This document shows positions 12,080 through 22,812 of a DNA stretch of 64,000 nucleotides, piece by piece (the first letter of the stretch is position 1; the number at the start of each line of letters is the position of its first letter). The stretch spans positions 1,550,001-1,614,000 of the forward strand of contig CAMPQE020000052.1 of the NCBI GenBank assembly GCA_946902985.2, given 5' to 3'. The stretch is from Meconema thalassinum. Taxonomy: Eukaryota > Arthropoda > Insecta > Orthoptera > Tettigoniidae. The notes beneath the pieces were generated by a model that worked only from the letters and a program-made list of their open reading frames with translations, was not told the origin of the DNA and did no database searches. A program made the translations under genes and the position numbers.

Positions 12080-13250
12080 GGAAAAACAAGAATGCAAGAG
12101 ATGAAATTTGGAAAGCAGAGTGCAGACGTCTGAAAATTGTCTGAAGGTAGGAAAAGTAGTTACAGCTTTTCCAAAGACTCACAATCTGATAAAAAAAGGA
12201 TAGAGAATAATATATTAAGTGACGGATAGAGCATTTGTATAGAGGTAAAGAGGTTGAGAATCATGTTCTGGAAGAAGATGATGAAGTTGATGACGGTACG
12301 AAAATAGATTTAATCCAGAGAATTCAATTTGATAGAGCACTGGGAGCCTTGAGCAGCAACAAAACACCAGGAATAGATGATATCCTAACTGAGTTGCTTC
12401 TTTGCACAGCTACTAAAGTTGGGATCAAATCATTTCGTTGGATGTAGGATTTATAAGACCGATACTCTCTTATTTTAAGGAGAATGTTATCATCCATATA
12501 CCGAAGAAAACAGAAGCGGATATATGGGAATTTAATAGTAGAAACAGCGTGATCACTCATGCTTTATGGAACAAGACTAGAATGATCTACAAAATAGAAT
12601 GACAGGGAAGAAGCGAGTTTGTTGAGGATGAACTTTGTCTGAGGAGAAACGTCGGTACTAAGGAATCCGTAGTAAGTCATAGATTGAACTTGGAAGGTAG
12701 AATAAGAAAACATTAAAGAACGTTCATGCCATTTGAGACAGTCAAAAGGCTTTTAATACGGCTGATTTGAGTAAGTTGTTTGGCATACTGAAAATGATTG
12801 GAATTATGTAATCATCTTCAATCTATACAGAAATCAGACGGCAGTTATACAAGCTGAAGAACATAGGAGAGCATCTGGTATTCATAAAGGTGTAAAGCAA
12901 GGGTGCAGCTTATTACCCATAATTTTCAACCTAAACATTGAACAAAGAATGCAGAAAATTAGAACGATCTTATAGAATTAAGTTATAAAAAGTAGTTTTG
13001 CTCGGGCAAGGAAGACATTCATACATAAAATAATAGCGATGATATTAAATATAGATTCAAGTTTATAAACAATCAGTTTTGAGTTATCTGGGCAGTGACA
13101 CTCTAACGAATTGAAACTTGGACTGTCGCCGCAGCAGAAAATAAGAGAAACATGCACTAGAAGTGTGGTGTTAAGGAGAATGCTGAATATCACATGGATA
13201 GATAGAGTAACAAATGAAGAGGTAGTAAAGAGAAGTGTTTCTGTAACGGG
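12080..13250 (+). pseudogene. Decayed non-LTR reverse transcriptase fragment
   Basis: Recognisable blocks: ARDEIWKAECRRLK (about 12090), LGALSSNKTPGIDDILTELL (12341, the NK-x-PGID block of non-LTR reverse transcriptases), VIIHIPKK (about 12487), DSQKAFNTADLSKLFGILKM (about 12736, first catalytic Asp region), NLYRNQTAVIQ then GIHKGVKQGCSLLPIIFNLN (12870-12935, the G-QGC-LSP-LFN block), and a C-terminal TWIDRVTNEEVVKRS (13193). The catalytic FADD region after 12990 is missing. Stops and frameshifts are frequent. The tail is related to the fragment at 20186-20560. Clade not assigned. Confidence 0.65.
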
Positions 13251-13477
13251 CTAATGTACAGAGGAATTTGGTAACAACAACATCATGAGTAAATATGTGT
13301 TGCTTCAGATATCATTTGCCTCTGAATATGCCTATTATTAGAAAATGTGTCTTCTAATGTCCCCTCTGATCTTGGTTTACTTCGCATTTACTACATGAGA
13401 TTCTTTTTCGTCCTTTATTGTTTAGGATGTTTGTTCATAAATCTTGTTTTGAAAGCAACTTTTTCGCAATTGGTACT
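13250..13477. other. Flank of the zinc-finger exon
   Basis: Lies downstream of the zinc-finger stop codon on the minus strand, so it may be its 3' untranslated region. No further motif was seen. Confidence 0.3.
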
Positions 13478-14404
13478 TTAGTCAAGCTTCTCGTAGCTGT
13501 GGCTTGGCAAGTGTTTCTTCAAATGTCGTCCTTGAGTAAATTTGGCATCGCACAGGTTACAACAATATGGCGTCTTTCCTGTATGGATAAGGATGTGTGA
13601 AACTCAGCAATTCTTCTAGGTTTGTGCCGTGTCTTGTGTGGGGTTTCGCCTAGGACACCAAGCTAGGCTCATCGGCGGGCTCTTGGTGTCCCCGCCCGGA
13701 CCCCCACAGGAGTGACGAACTGCGCGCCACCTCCCTTTATATAGAGTGCAACTGCACTCCTTGACTGCGAGAACCAAAAGCTCAAGCAGCCATAACCTCC
13801 CTATGAAGGCTTCCAAAAAGATGGTATATTGGCTTTCACGGCCGGTGAATTAAAACTCAGCAATTCTTCTAGGTTTGTGCCGTGTCTTGTGCTTCGCAGA
13901 CGTTACATGCATAAGGCATCATGCCGCTATGGATAAGCTTATGTCGATTGAAACTTCTTCTCGAATTAAATTTGGCTCCGCAGATGGTACAGCAATATGG
14001 CTTCTCACCACTATGAATTACCTAATGTTGAATCAAATGTTCTTTCCGCATAAATTTGGCTTCGCATTCGGCACATGAATATGGCTTTCTGCCGCTATGA
14101 ATTACCATGTGTTTATTCAGATTTCCTCTCTGAGTAAATTTTGCTTCGCATACGCTACATAAATATGGCTTCATTCCGCTATGGATTAGCTTGTGTTTTT
14201 TTCAAATCTGCTCTCGGAGTAAATTTGGCTTTGCATACAGTACATATATGTGGCCTCTTACCGCTACGGATCAGCATGTGTGTATTCAAATTTCCTCTCC
14301 GCATAAATTTGGCTTCGCATAGGCTACATGAATATTTTTTCAAATTTTGCTTTATACAACATTCTTCTGTAGAGGAAGTGCTCAACGTATCTGAGCATAT
14401 CAAC
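13478..14404 (-). pseudogene. C2H2 zinc-finger exon, disrupted
   Basis: On the minus strand a splice acceptor (CTTTCTCTTTCAG, ending 14405) opens an exon with a run of C2H2 fingers. Repeats follow the pattern C-x2-C-EAKF-x5-L-x2-H-x3-H with linkers such as HSGxKPY. About six are visible: KKYSCSLCEAKFMRRGNLN, ICTVCKAKFTPRADL, LCSVCEAKFTQRGNL, SCAECEAKFMRKEHL, CCTICGAKFNSRRSF, and a last one CCNLCDAKFTQGRHLKKH ending in TAA at 13478-13480. Such proteins bind DNA in the nucleus. Damage: a one-base excess in an A-run near 14194-14202, a stop (TAG, 14022-14024) between the His ligands of finger 4, loss of a canonical His in finger 1, and a satellite monomer inserted at about 13602-13891 within finger 6. 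Its N-terminal exons may be those at 30.4-32.6 kb. Confidence 0.75.
13602..13894 (-). repeat. ~254-bp satellite-like monomer inserted in the zinc-finger exon
   Basis: A 35-bp block starting ACTCAGCAATTCTTCTAGG occurs at 13607 and again at 13861, about 254 bp apart, bounding the insertion. The sequence between matches 51103-51375 in reverse orientation (for example GGCTTCCAAAAAGATG and GCTCAAGCAGCC). A little more than one unit is present. Confidence 0.7.
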
Positions 14405-15290
14405 CTGAAAGAGAAAGTACTAACAGTTTGAAGTACGGTACATAATCATAGGAACTGAAATAATTCCAAGGTATAGAGATCCAAGTAGTGACATTATTAT
14501 CGGGGCAACTTTCATTAATATCGCTACCAGGAACTAAGTCTTTAAGAATAATCGGGATCTGATTCCGTTTTCATTGCTCTTCATACAGTCTGAATGTTTT
14601 GCAATTGAATTCATATTTGACAGAAAATACAGCTGTGTGAGACGAGTGAGTAGGATTGTTTCTTAGCCACCACATACTTCCGAAGCAAAGCCGTTAGAGT
14701 TCTGCATGCCGGAGGCAATAAAGGACACGGTGTTTAAGTTTGCACCCTTCGCATATCTGTTGACCTTCGCCTATGGATCACCGATGAGCTTATTTATGTA
14801 ATAGCGTCTCTTTTTGCGCATAATTGAGTTGAAGTCTCGCAAAGTGAATAAATGTTGAGTGAATAATAATACTTTACTGTTTTCGTTGTGTTTGATCTTG
14901 TTGTCGGAGATATTTGAGTTCCAATGCTGCACTCAATTTCTCCCATTTTTAAGATAAATAATTCTTCTCTACATTGCCACAAAACCCTACAACCGAAGCA
15001 ATATATTTTACGTATTCTAACATTGCCTAACGCCTATAGTTCATGTCCTTGACTCTTGCTTCCATTACTACTGGAAACTTGCTATTCCTGGTACCTAAAT
15101 ATGAGCCCTACCAATCTCTTCCTTTCATTACCACTTACCAGATTCATCTAACCCACTTCAACTCATTACCCCTCATTTCTTACTCTATCTAGCCGCCATA
15201 TCTCCAACATTCCCCAATAACAGCACATTTAAATGCTCCTATTCTCCCTTTCCTGCAGAAGGAATTAACCAGGTTTCACTTACTTATAAC
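14405..15290. other. No gene seen; possible zinc-finger intron
   Basis: Sequence upstream of the finger-exon acceptor on the minus strand. No coding block or repeat copy was recognised. Confidence 0.35.
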
Positions 15291-15291
15291 C

Positions 15292-15600
15292 GACAGTAGT
15301 GGCTACGCTGGCTAAAGCGCAGCGTTAGGCCATGGGGCCAAGCTTACTGCTGACTCGATAACGCGAGGGTTCGAGCCCCACCGTCGGCCGTCCTTGAAAT
15401 GGTTTTCCGTGGTTTCCCATTTTCAACACATGGCAAATGCTGGGACGGTATCTTTTGACAGGCCACGGCTGCTTCCTTCCATATCCTTGCCCAGTTTCAT
15501 CCATTCCAACTCTCATCCTGACGCGCAGGTCACCCCCGGGCGTCGGCTAGAAAGACCTGCACTCGGCCTCTCAGGAGGCCACACGACAAAAAAAACATAC
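15292..15600 (+). repeat. tRNA-derived SINE, well-preserved copy
   Basis: The head has an A-box-like AGTGGCTACGCTGGCTAAAG and a B box GGGTTCGAGCCCC (15367-15379), the internal RNA polymerase III promoter. The body carries TGGTTTTCCGTGGTTTCCC, GGCCACGGCTGCTTCCTTCC and CTTGCCC, and the copy ends in an A-run (CGACAAAAAAAACATA). Related minus-strand copies lie at 44825-44960, 18565-18675 and 2570-2690. It is not a tRNA gene, because no acceptor stem forms. Confidence 0.75.
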
Positions 15601-16380
15601 TTATAGCACCACGCTCCAGACCTCGGCCTCAAAAATGACCTCCCACTTGCTGCATCTATATATGATGTTACCATATGTCAACCCAACTTGTATGTATCTC
15701 TTTAGCTTGGCCCATATTGCTTCCTAAGTACCAGGAGGCACCAACTTCCTTTAGCGTTTCATCTGACATTCGATGTTGGTATATTCCTTGAATATACACC
15801 TTACGTAGTTTGTACCCATATTGTGTTTTCTAGTTTTTCGCTCTCTCTTATCTTTTTATTCCCTGAAAACCAGCAATAGAGATTTCTGTGCGTTTTCGCT
15901 CTCTCCTTGTGCTTTTGCTCATGCCTGTGTTTAGTGTGTTTTAGAGAACGAGATTCATTACCCTTTTTTCAACAAAATCATCAATCTTCTCCTTAATGTG
16001 CCCTTGCGCGGCACTCAGCTGAACTCTCTAATCTTCGGCAGTCAACGTGAGAACTCGTTGTCACCGACTAATTATGATGCATAGAAGTTCGATTGGTCCT
16101 CTACAGATCGTAACCTACACACATCTACATTATTTGAATTCTGCCTCAAGAAAATAACTAATATGTGTGCCCTAAAGACTTATGCTTTCTACGTTTGTGA
16201 CCCTTATGTCCTCCTTCTCTCCCACTACCTTCCTCCTATCGATCGCCTAGCTAGTCGGGAGACTTCTCACTTGTTACTCTTCTAAGGGGAGCCAGCAGAC
16301 TCGCTCGGATTAGCTACAAGGGACTGCCGTCACTCGTCCGACATTTTGTGAAAGCCATGTGGTGATAATTGCTCTATCAG
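15601..16380. other. No gene seen
   Basis: Pyrimidine-rich, low-complexity-leaning sequence (many CTCTCT and TTCCT runs). No conserved block was found on either strand. Confidence 0.4.
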
Positions 16381-16384
16381 CACC

Positions 16385-16525
16385 GCCAGTTAAAGGAAGC
16401 TTTTATTCTTACGTGACCGTTAATCATGCGATCATGAGCCACCGGGACCTCCTTTTTACGTGGAATCCGAACAACAGGACATGGCATTTCACTTCGGAAA
16501 TCTGACCTGCATTGACCGCTAGTCA
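16385..16525 (-). repeat. SINE copy (fragment), same family as 25655-25850
   Basis: GGAAGCTTTTATTCTTACGT, ATGAGCCACCGGGACCTCCT and GGAATCCGAACAACAGGACA match 25664-25765 closely. The tRNA-like head present there is missing here. Confidence 0.65.
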
Positions 16526-16714
16526 GCCAACCAACATGCATAGATAAGTTAAACAGCTCCCTCAATTTGCAAGTAATCAAATCTGTTATATTTTTATCTT
16601 GCTGGCAGGGTATCATTTTTTTAATGTCAAACATCAATTCCACCACGGAGAGAATCTATGCTAAGTGTAAAAGTACAACTACTGGCTAGGCGCAACGGGG
16701 GAATTACTCTTTTT

Positions 16715-17366
16715 AGCCTATTTCCATTGATGAAAAATTGGGCTTATGAGATCACCTTTTGTCCGTGCGTGTGTTTTTCCTCCTAATAACATCCAAATTG
16801 CTGGAGCGATTTCAAGGAAACTCGGTGAGATCATAGTACCATTTTGATCGACCCCAACCGGGCCCTTCAGATTGTATATGACTCACCAATCCAACATGTA
16901 ACTATGTATCTTTCAAAAGCCTGTACAGTACAAAACAAACATGGTGGCCAAGCGAAGTTGAAACATTTTAACGACTTTTCTCGCGATTTCACCATCCGAG
17001 CGCAGTTATACTTGGTACGGAAAATGCGTATAGAACCTTTATTCCACTGGCATCAATTTTTTTTTTCATAACCATAAGATGGCAACTGTGCAAAATTTTA
17101 AAACCTCGATTCTATTTCTTGTGTCGTAATCAAGCGATTGAAGTTTGATTACTACACCTACACAATAATCTTCATGTAATAGTACATGTCTCTAGGACCT
17201 ACATATAAAAAATCCAACATGGCGACCATCCGAAATATTTAGACGGTTCTCAATATCTACGAATCCATTACAGCAATCAAACTGATTTTTATAATGATAG
17301 AGGCAATTATCATAAATAGGATATAAGAAAATAGGCTGTATAGTTCTTCACGTAACTACCTGTTTC
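16715..17366 (-). repeat. Interspersed repeat, copy 2 (inverted relative to copy 1)
   Basis: The reverse complement runs from GTAGTTACGTGAAGAACTAT (about 17359) to GGAAATAGGCTAAAA (16717) and matches both ends of the 3182-4698 copy. It is only about 0.65 kb because it lacks the internally duplicated core. Confidence 0.75.
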
Positions 17367-17930
17367 ATCTATACCCTGTCAAAGTCAATAACTTGACATC
17401 GTGGGAATTTTGTAATTTTGTGTCTGATTAATGGGTCAACTCTACTCATATCACTAGACTCTCAACCTCAAACAATTAGATCTATGTTCATGATTGAATA
17501 AACTTTGAAACTAAGCAAATTCTCAACCCGGAAATAGTTCACCTTGTTAATCAGTGACATTAAAACAACTCTATCCACAACTTCAAACTAAAAAGTGCAT
17601 AGCGCCTAAAAATAATCTGGTGTGCCGTACAATCAGTTCCAGTGTTGGGATTCCATACACAAACAGTAAAAAGATACTAATTTCCTTTCGTCCTCTCTTC
17701 ACCTTCTACTATTAGATTTAAATTAAGTATATGACATTATCATTGCTGTTTTTTTAGGTAGTAAATCTGAGGTTTTATCCATGAGACGTCCACCCCATTT
17801 TGAATTTGTAATTAACTGTCATTTCTGCAATAATTCAGTGGTATTTGTCAACCACATCCCTAGGTCCAAATGATGGATATTTGGAGCTCTCTCGAAGTTT
17901 AAATACATTAAATTTATTGTAACTTCACAG
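17367..17930. other. No gene seen
   Basis: AT-rich sequence between the interspersed repeat and the 32-bp minisatellite. No motif was recognised. Confidence 0.4.
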
Positions 17931-17931
17931 G

Positions 17932-18250
17932 CTTCCAAGCTCACATCATTCTATTTCCGTCTAGGCCCTGTTTCATGCTTGCACCATCTAGGCCCAAGCT
18001 CATATCATCCTTGTGCAGTCTAGGCCCAAGCTCATATCATCCTTGTGCAGTCTAGGCCAAGGCTCATATCATCCTCGAGCAGTCTAGGCCCGAGCTCAAA
18101 TCATCGTTGTGCAGTCTAGGCCAAGGGTCATATCATCCTTGCACCATCTAGGCCCAACTTCATATCATCCTTGTGCAGTCTAGGCCCAAGCTCAGATCAT
18201 CCATGTGTAGTCTAGGCACAAGCTCATATCATCCTTGTGCAGTCTAGCCG
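17932..18250 (+). repeat. 32-bp minisatellite, about 9-10 units
   Basis: The unit reads CTAGGCCCAAGCTCATATCA then TCCTTGTGCAGT, repeated head to tail with scattered substitutions; the outer units are more diverged. There are no unique spacers, so it is not a CRISPR-like array. Confidence 0.85.
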
Positions 18251-18564
18251 AAAGGAGGCGCTGAGTGCGGACGGTATCAATACAAGCAGTTGAATGTTAC
18301 TTTTCAGTTGTCTGCTTCCTCCTCCTAGTATTAGACAATATGACCCAAATATAAATTTATCCACACGGAGTACATAGAACGGAGACGTACTTTGAGTAAC
18401 ATCAGGTTTTGATTTCTAGATGAGTATATACAATACATTCGTGTTGTTTAATGATGATTCATTTCAGTGCTTTACGATATCATGGTCAACGAGCCCCTTG
18501 TACTTATCCCATAGCCAGGTCATTGTGATGGCTAAACTAGTCTATTTGTAATTGGGGCAAAGGT

Positions 18565-18675
18565 TAGGGTAGTAGGCGGCCGTGATCTGAATTTAGGTAC
18601 CATCCCAGCAATTGCTTAGAGTAGAAGTGGGGAAACAACGGAAAACCACTTTTCGAAAGGCGGGGGTTCTGCCAC
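18565..18675 (-). repeat. Decayed SINE remnant
   Basis: GGCGGCCGTGATCTGAATTTAGGTACCATCC, GAGTAGAAGTGGGGAAAC and ACGGAAAACCACTTT correspond in order to the SINE at 44825-44960 on the same strand. The B box is degraded. Confidence 0.5.
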
Positions 18676-19120
18676 ACAAGGTTCAGTATATTGTATTACA
18701 ACAGTGATTCTGTACCGTACTGAATAAGAGAGTAATGGTTTTATTGTCATGAGTGCTTTTGTATTGTACCAACCATATTTCAATTCATTGTCTGTATATA
18801 CCTGGTTATATTTTTGTGTATATTGTATTATTTTATTTTGTGGCTTAGATTACTTGTGATCGTCCTTTGATGAGGTTGCGACATGTAGAACCATCGGGTG
18901 AGAAGGAATCTGTATACATTCAGAGATTTGTGATAATCAACAACAGAAGACAGCTATGGGATTGAAAACAAATCCCCTGGATACAGGAACACAATGGGGG
19001 AAGTTCTAAGTAGTGGCTTTCCCTTTACAAACTCACATCACATATATTTTCTGGTCGCTGCAACAAGAGATAGGGTTTTCCACACTTCAGAAACAGTTCC
19101 CATCACAAATCTATTATATA
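18676..19120. other. No gene seen
   Basis: AT-rich filler between a SINE remnant and the 156-bp duplication. No motif was recognised. Confidence 0.4.
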
Positions 19121-19124
19121 TAAT

Positions 19125-19450
19125 CCAAAATTTACTCATCACCGCAGGGCTCAAACCACTAGACCTAGAAAGCTGAAATTTTCCATGTTGGTTTATCCGA
19201 GTATGTAGAGGGTCACTAAGAAACTGTTTTTGAAAATTCAATTTGTAAGTGACTTTTTTCGGCCCTTTGGCAATGAGCATCCAAAATTGACTCATCGACG
19301 CAGGGCTCAAACCACTAGACCTAGAAAGCTGAAATTTTGCATGTTGGTTGATCCGAGTATGTAGAGGCCCACTAAGAAACGGTTTCTGAAAATTCAATTT
19401 GTAAGTGACTTTTTTTGTCCCTTTGGCACTGAGCAAGGACAGTCGGTACA
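19125..19450 (+). repeat. 156-bp segment in two tandem copies
   Basis: GCAGGGCTCAAACCACTAGA occurs at 19144 and 19300. The two units are about 90 percent alike by eye, each ending near AATTTGTAAGTGACTTTTTT. The long minus-strand frame through both units simply reads the duplication twice, since 156 is a multiple of 3. Confidence 0.8.
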
Positions 19451-19462
19451 AAGATCGGATTT

Positions 19463-19749
19463 AGCTCATTTTAAGCCGCCAGATACGAGAAACAATACTC
19501 GGAGGTCCGGTAGGGACCCGAAACACACTTTTTAAGTTCCTAAAATGAACGGTTTCGGAGATATTCCGAAATAACTGTGTTCCCTCTGAGAAACAGATCA
19601 ACGTTACTATGGCAACCGATGAAATTTCGCAGACCGGGGATAGCTTTCTGGCAATATCTCGAAAACCGTTCGTTTTAGGGCCTTAAAACGCGGGGTTCGT
19701 TTCCCACCCACGAATATTGCTCCTCGCATTAATACGCGTAAAATGAGAT
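19463..19749. repeat. Foldback (near-palindromic) element
   Basis: The left arm (19463-19576: AGCTCATTTTA, CCTAAAATGAACGGTTTCGG, AGATATT) pairs with the right arm (19643-19749: AATATCTCGAAAACCGTTCG, TTTTAGG, TAAAATGAGAT) around a loop of about 65 bp. The innermost 33 bp pair best. It follows directly on the 156-bp duplication and could be a small MITE. Confidence 0.65.
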
Positions 19750-20128
19750 ATATTTTATTTATAGAGCTTTTTTTTTGGTGTCGGGTACGATCGTGATTTT
19801 GAGTCTACTTTTATACTCTTTGAGACGGTTATAGTAAGCGAGCTTTCAGTTCTTTACTCTAATTTACAATGTTAATGTGCTTTCTATTTTGCACGGTATG
19901 CTTTCATTTTCTTTATACATTTGTTTTTTGTTAACTGAATATTTCTGTTTGCCAATATTGATCTGCTCTTTTTCGATCTTTACCATGATCAGCAACCTAT
20001 ATTCACAGACGAATGTGTCGTATTCTACCGGCTGTCACGTTAAATTATTATTTTTCTTAATTACTCTTACTGAGGAATTGGGCAAACTTATTTCAATAAA
20101 GTTGGTATTTTGTCATTCACGGCCATTG

Positions 20129-20176
20129 AATCCCCGCACAATGCACGGCTTAAACCTAGAAAAGTTGCTGAGTTGG
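20129..20176 (+). repeat. Short fragment of the ~254-bp satellite-like family
   Basis: CACGGCTTAAACCTAGAAAAGTTGCTGAG matches the CACGGCATAAACCTAGAAAAATTGCTGAG stretch at 51156-51184. It joins directly to a retrotransposon tail. Confidence 0.5.
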
Positions 20177-20185
20177 ACTAATGGA

Positions 20186-20560
20186 CTAATGGTGCAGCAG
20201 AAAAGAGGAGAATTGAAGCTTTTGAAATGTGGTGATACAGGAGAATGATGATCAGATGGGTAGATAGAGTAACAAATGAAGAGGTATTAAGACGAGTGGG
20301 AGAGGAGAGATGTTTCTTGCGACTGCTAATGGAGAGAAGGGTTAGGAGGGTAGGACACATATTAAGACACCCAGGAATAGCAAGCTTAGTTATGGATGGG
20401 AGGGTCGGGAACTAGAAACTGTAGGGGCAAACCAGGGTTAAACAGATTGCCTGGGATGTAGGGTGTGGTAGCTATGTAGAGATGAAACGATTACCTCAGG
20501 AGAGGGAGACATGGAGGGATGCATCAAACCAGTTAAAAAACTGAAGAATCAAACAACAAC
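20186..20560 (+). pseudogene. C-terminal fragment of a non-LTR retrotransposon
   Basis: A decayed frame reads RRIEAFEMW, stop, YRRMMIRWVDRVTNEEVLRR (about 20205-20296), then RRVRRVGHILRHPGIASLVM (about 20335) and a 3' end with CAACAACAA near 20560. This C-terminal block (WVDRVTNEEVLRR and GHILRH) is typical of many arthropod non-LTR polyproteins and is related to the tail at about 13190. It is 5'-truncated. Confidence 0.65.
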
Positions 20561-20569
20561 AATCAGGAA

Positions 20570-22230
20570 TTTTAATTACTTAGAGAGGCATGTGAGGCAA
20601 AAGGGTTGTTGGAGAATTTCAATCCATGGGATGTAACACTGGAAGAGACTGCATAATGTACATCAGCGGCCAAGGTGAGAGATATTTAACTATAGGTCTA
20701 TTAATAGCGATATGTTGACGTTCAAATCATCAATAAGTATGACCAAATTACATCCAGAATAGCATAAGTAAGAATACTTTTAATTCTCCATATTCCGATA
20801 GATATACCATTCCAGTGTGCAAGAGTGCAGTTCCCTCTTCAAACAATATTCGCAATTTATTTAACAAAGCGCAATGACACGCACTTAAGAGTAGCACGTG
20901 TACATTTAGAAAATACCATTTTTCCCATGGGCAACTGTATGTGGCATGCTCGATGGCATCCGGACAACAAAATCGTTATGTCTCAGCAGAAGATGGCAAA
21001 ACCAAAAACGTAATTTTTAAATGTGTTAACATAATGTAACATCGAACCCTGCAGACTTTCACAACTCGATAAAATTCCCACTTTGCTGCTCATATCAATA
21101 TCTGCATGTATCAGAATATTCAGAATTAGAATGGACCCACCTGTAGCCGCGATTGCTGTAATAGAATAGACCAATTATCAGCAATAATGCATCGTCCCCA
21201 TTTTCTTGATCGCGGGTGAAGTCTCGGGTACCGGCTAGTAGCTTATAAGTGCAGAATTCATCTCCTCATAAACATTCATTCATAATGGATACCACATTTA
21301 TACTGAAATACTTTCAAATACTGGAGGACAATGGTTAGTTTCCGGGTTGCTAAATAAAATCCTAACATCATCCACTTATGCCAGACAATAACACAAATAA
21401 ATACGTTCAATGACAAATATGAAAACCGGATAACTTATTCAAAGCCAAAATTTTAGTTTGCATTCCATATTTTGTTGTCTACTTACTCATTTGGATGATT
21501 TGTATTTGCATCTCTCTCGTCATCATGGGTTTCTTCTTTCATAACCTAGCGACAAAATGAATCATTAATTCCTGAGGTATTCTCTTAAGCATCAAAAAAA
21601 TTAATAACAAATGATGTAACTTTACAGCACAACTTGAAGTGACGATATATTAGATATTCCACTGAATGAAATTACTTTATTCTTTTAGTTAGTAAGTCCT
21701 TGAGGCTTCAAGGGGGCGGTACACCGAGGTCATCTGCCCCTACTTTCTTATTCTCCAGCGTATCTTACTGCATTATACAAGTCTTATCTTCAAATGCCAT
21801 CCTTCCTTTATAGGTCTAGTAAATCTAAGTGTGTTAGAACACGTGGTGAACAGTGCAATAAAGGAAGTAATAGGTTTAAGGTCTGAAGAAATAATATGTA
21901 ATAAGCAATTTCTATCAGTAAGACTATAAGGGGCTAATCCAACCTCTTGTCCCATTTCAGTCTCACAGGTCACTTACAAGTGTCTTGGCCCTCAACAGTT
22001 CTACCTGACAGCATTTAAGAATGAACGTATAAATCTCTCACGTTATGTCATATAAAAATATTCTACATGGATATTTTCACAAAACACAGCAGAATTTATG
22101 ATTAAGGCTGTTAAATTTATAAAAACTTCGAGTAAGCCAATTGCAGTAAGCGCAACTGGATAGTGTTGTGTATACTATTTAACATACATTTTGCCACTAC
22201 ATAACGCTTCTACTGCAAGCAGTAGGCCGA
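20570..22230. other. No gene seen
   Basis: AT-rich. Short frames carry no recognised motif. A GC-richer block near 21700-21745 (GGGGGCGGTACACCGAGGTC) looks like debris of another element but could not be matched inside the window. Confidence 0.4.
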
Positions 22231-22388
22231 CTTTATTCGCGAACTCAAGCGACGGTGCTGCCGCTTAGCTGGAACTAGAGGAATGGTGGTAGAAATATTA
22301 ACAAACAGCTGTTTAACCTGCGTTTTTTGTTGACGTGTGTGATCTTCTCTCATTTTTTCAGCTTTTGCATAATAACTGTGGCTGAAAA

Positions 22389-22577
22389 ATGATTAATAGA
22401 TATTGTTCAGTTCCACAGTGCTCTTCCAAGGCAACAAGAGGCATATCAATGCATTACTTTCCTAAAGAGAAAAGTTTAAAGAAGGAATGGAGTCGAGTAC
22501 TTCGCATCGCAAAGCCGATTTCTAATTTATGATTGTATGCGGTTTGCATTTCACAAAGGAGGATTATTTTTATACAA
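22389..22577 (+). pseudogene. THAP zinc-finger exon of the transposase
   Basis: The frame starts INRYCSVPQCSSKATRGISM, then HYFPKE and KKEWSRVLR. After a frameshift near 22525 it ends VCGLHFTKEDYFY. This gives the C2-C-H layout of a THAP domain (C-x4-C, F-P, W, then C-x2-H-F), which binds the transposon ends. A donor-like GTTAGT at 22578 and acceptor TTTTACTTTCAG ending 22812 would splice it in phase to the next exon. The shift and the early TGA near 22523 break the domain. Confidence 0.7.
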
Positions 22578-22812
22578 GTTAGTAAACATTCCTTTGTACG
22601 TGTACTGTAGATGACCTGTTTATTTCTTTCATACATATTAATTACTTCCCAGTTGTGGAAAGATAACCTTCATACACTGGATTAGGCTACATTATTTATA
22701 CCTATTCTTCTTAAAGTGGACTATACAAGCTACTTCCAGTGGGGTAGGATTATCAATAAGCATACGATTGTTATAATATTGCAGTAGAATTATAAATATA
22801 TTTTACTTTCAG

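Noticed and set aside
15292..15390. tRNA gene
   Set aside because: A and B boxes are present but no acceptor stem or cloverleaf closes, and a SINE body with an A-rich end follows.
17932..18250. CRISPR-like appearance of regularly spaced repeats
   Set aside because: The whole unit repeats without unique spacers, and the DNA is eukaryotic.
19038..19451. 137-codon minus-strand ORF
   Set aside because: It arises from a 156-bp duplication whose length is a multiple of 3. No motif is present.
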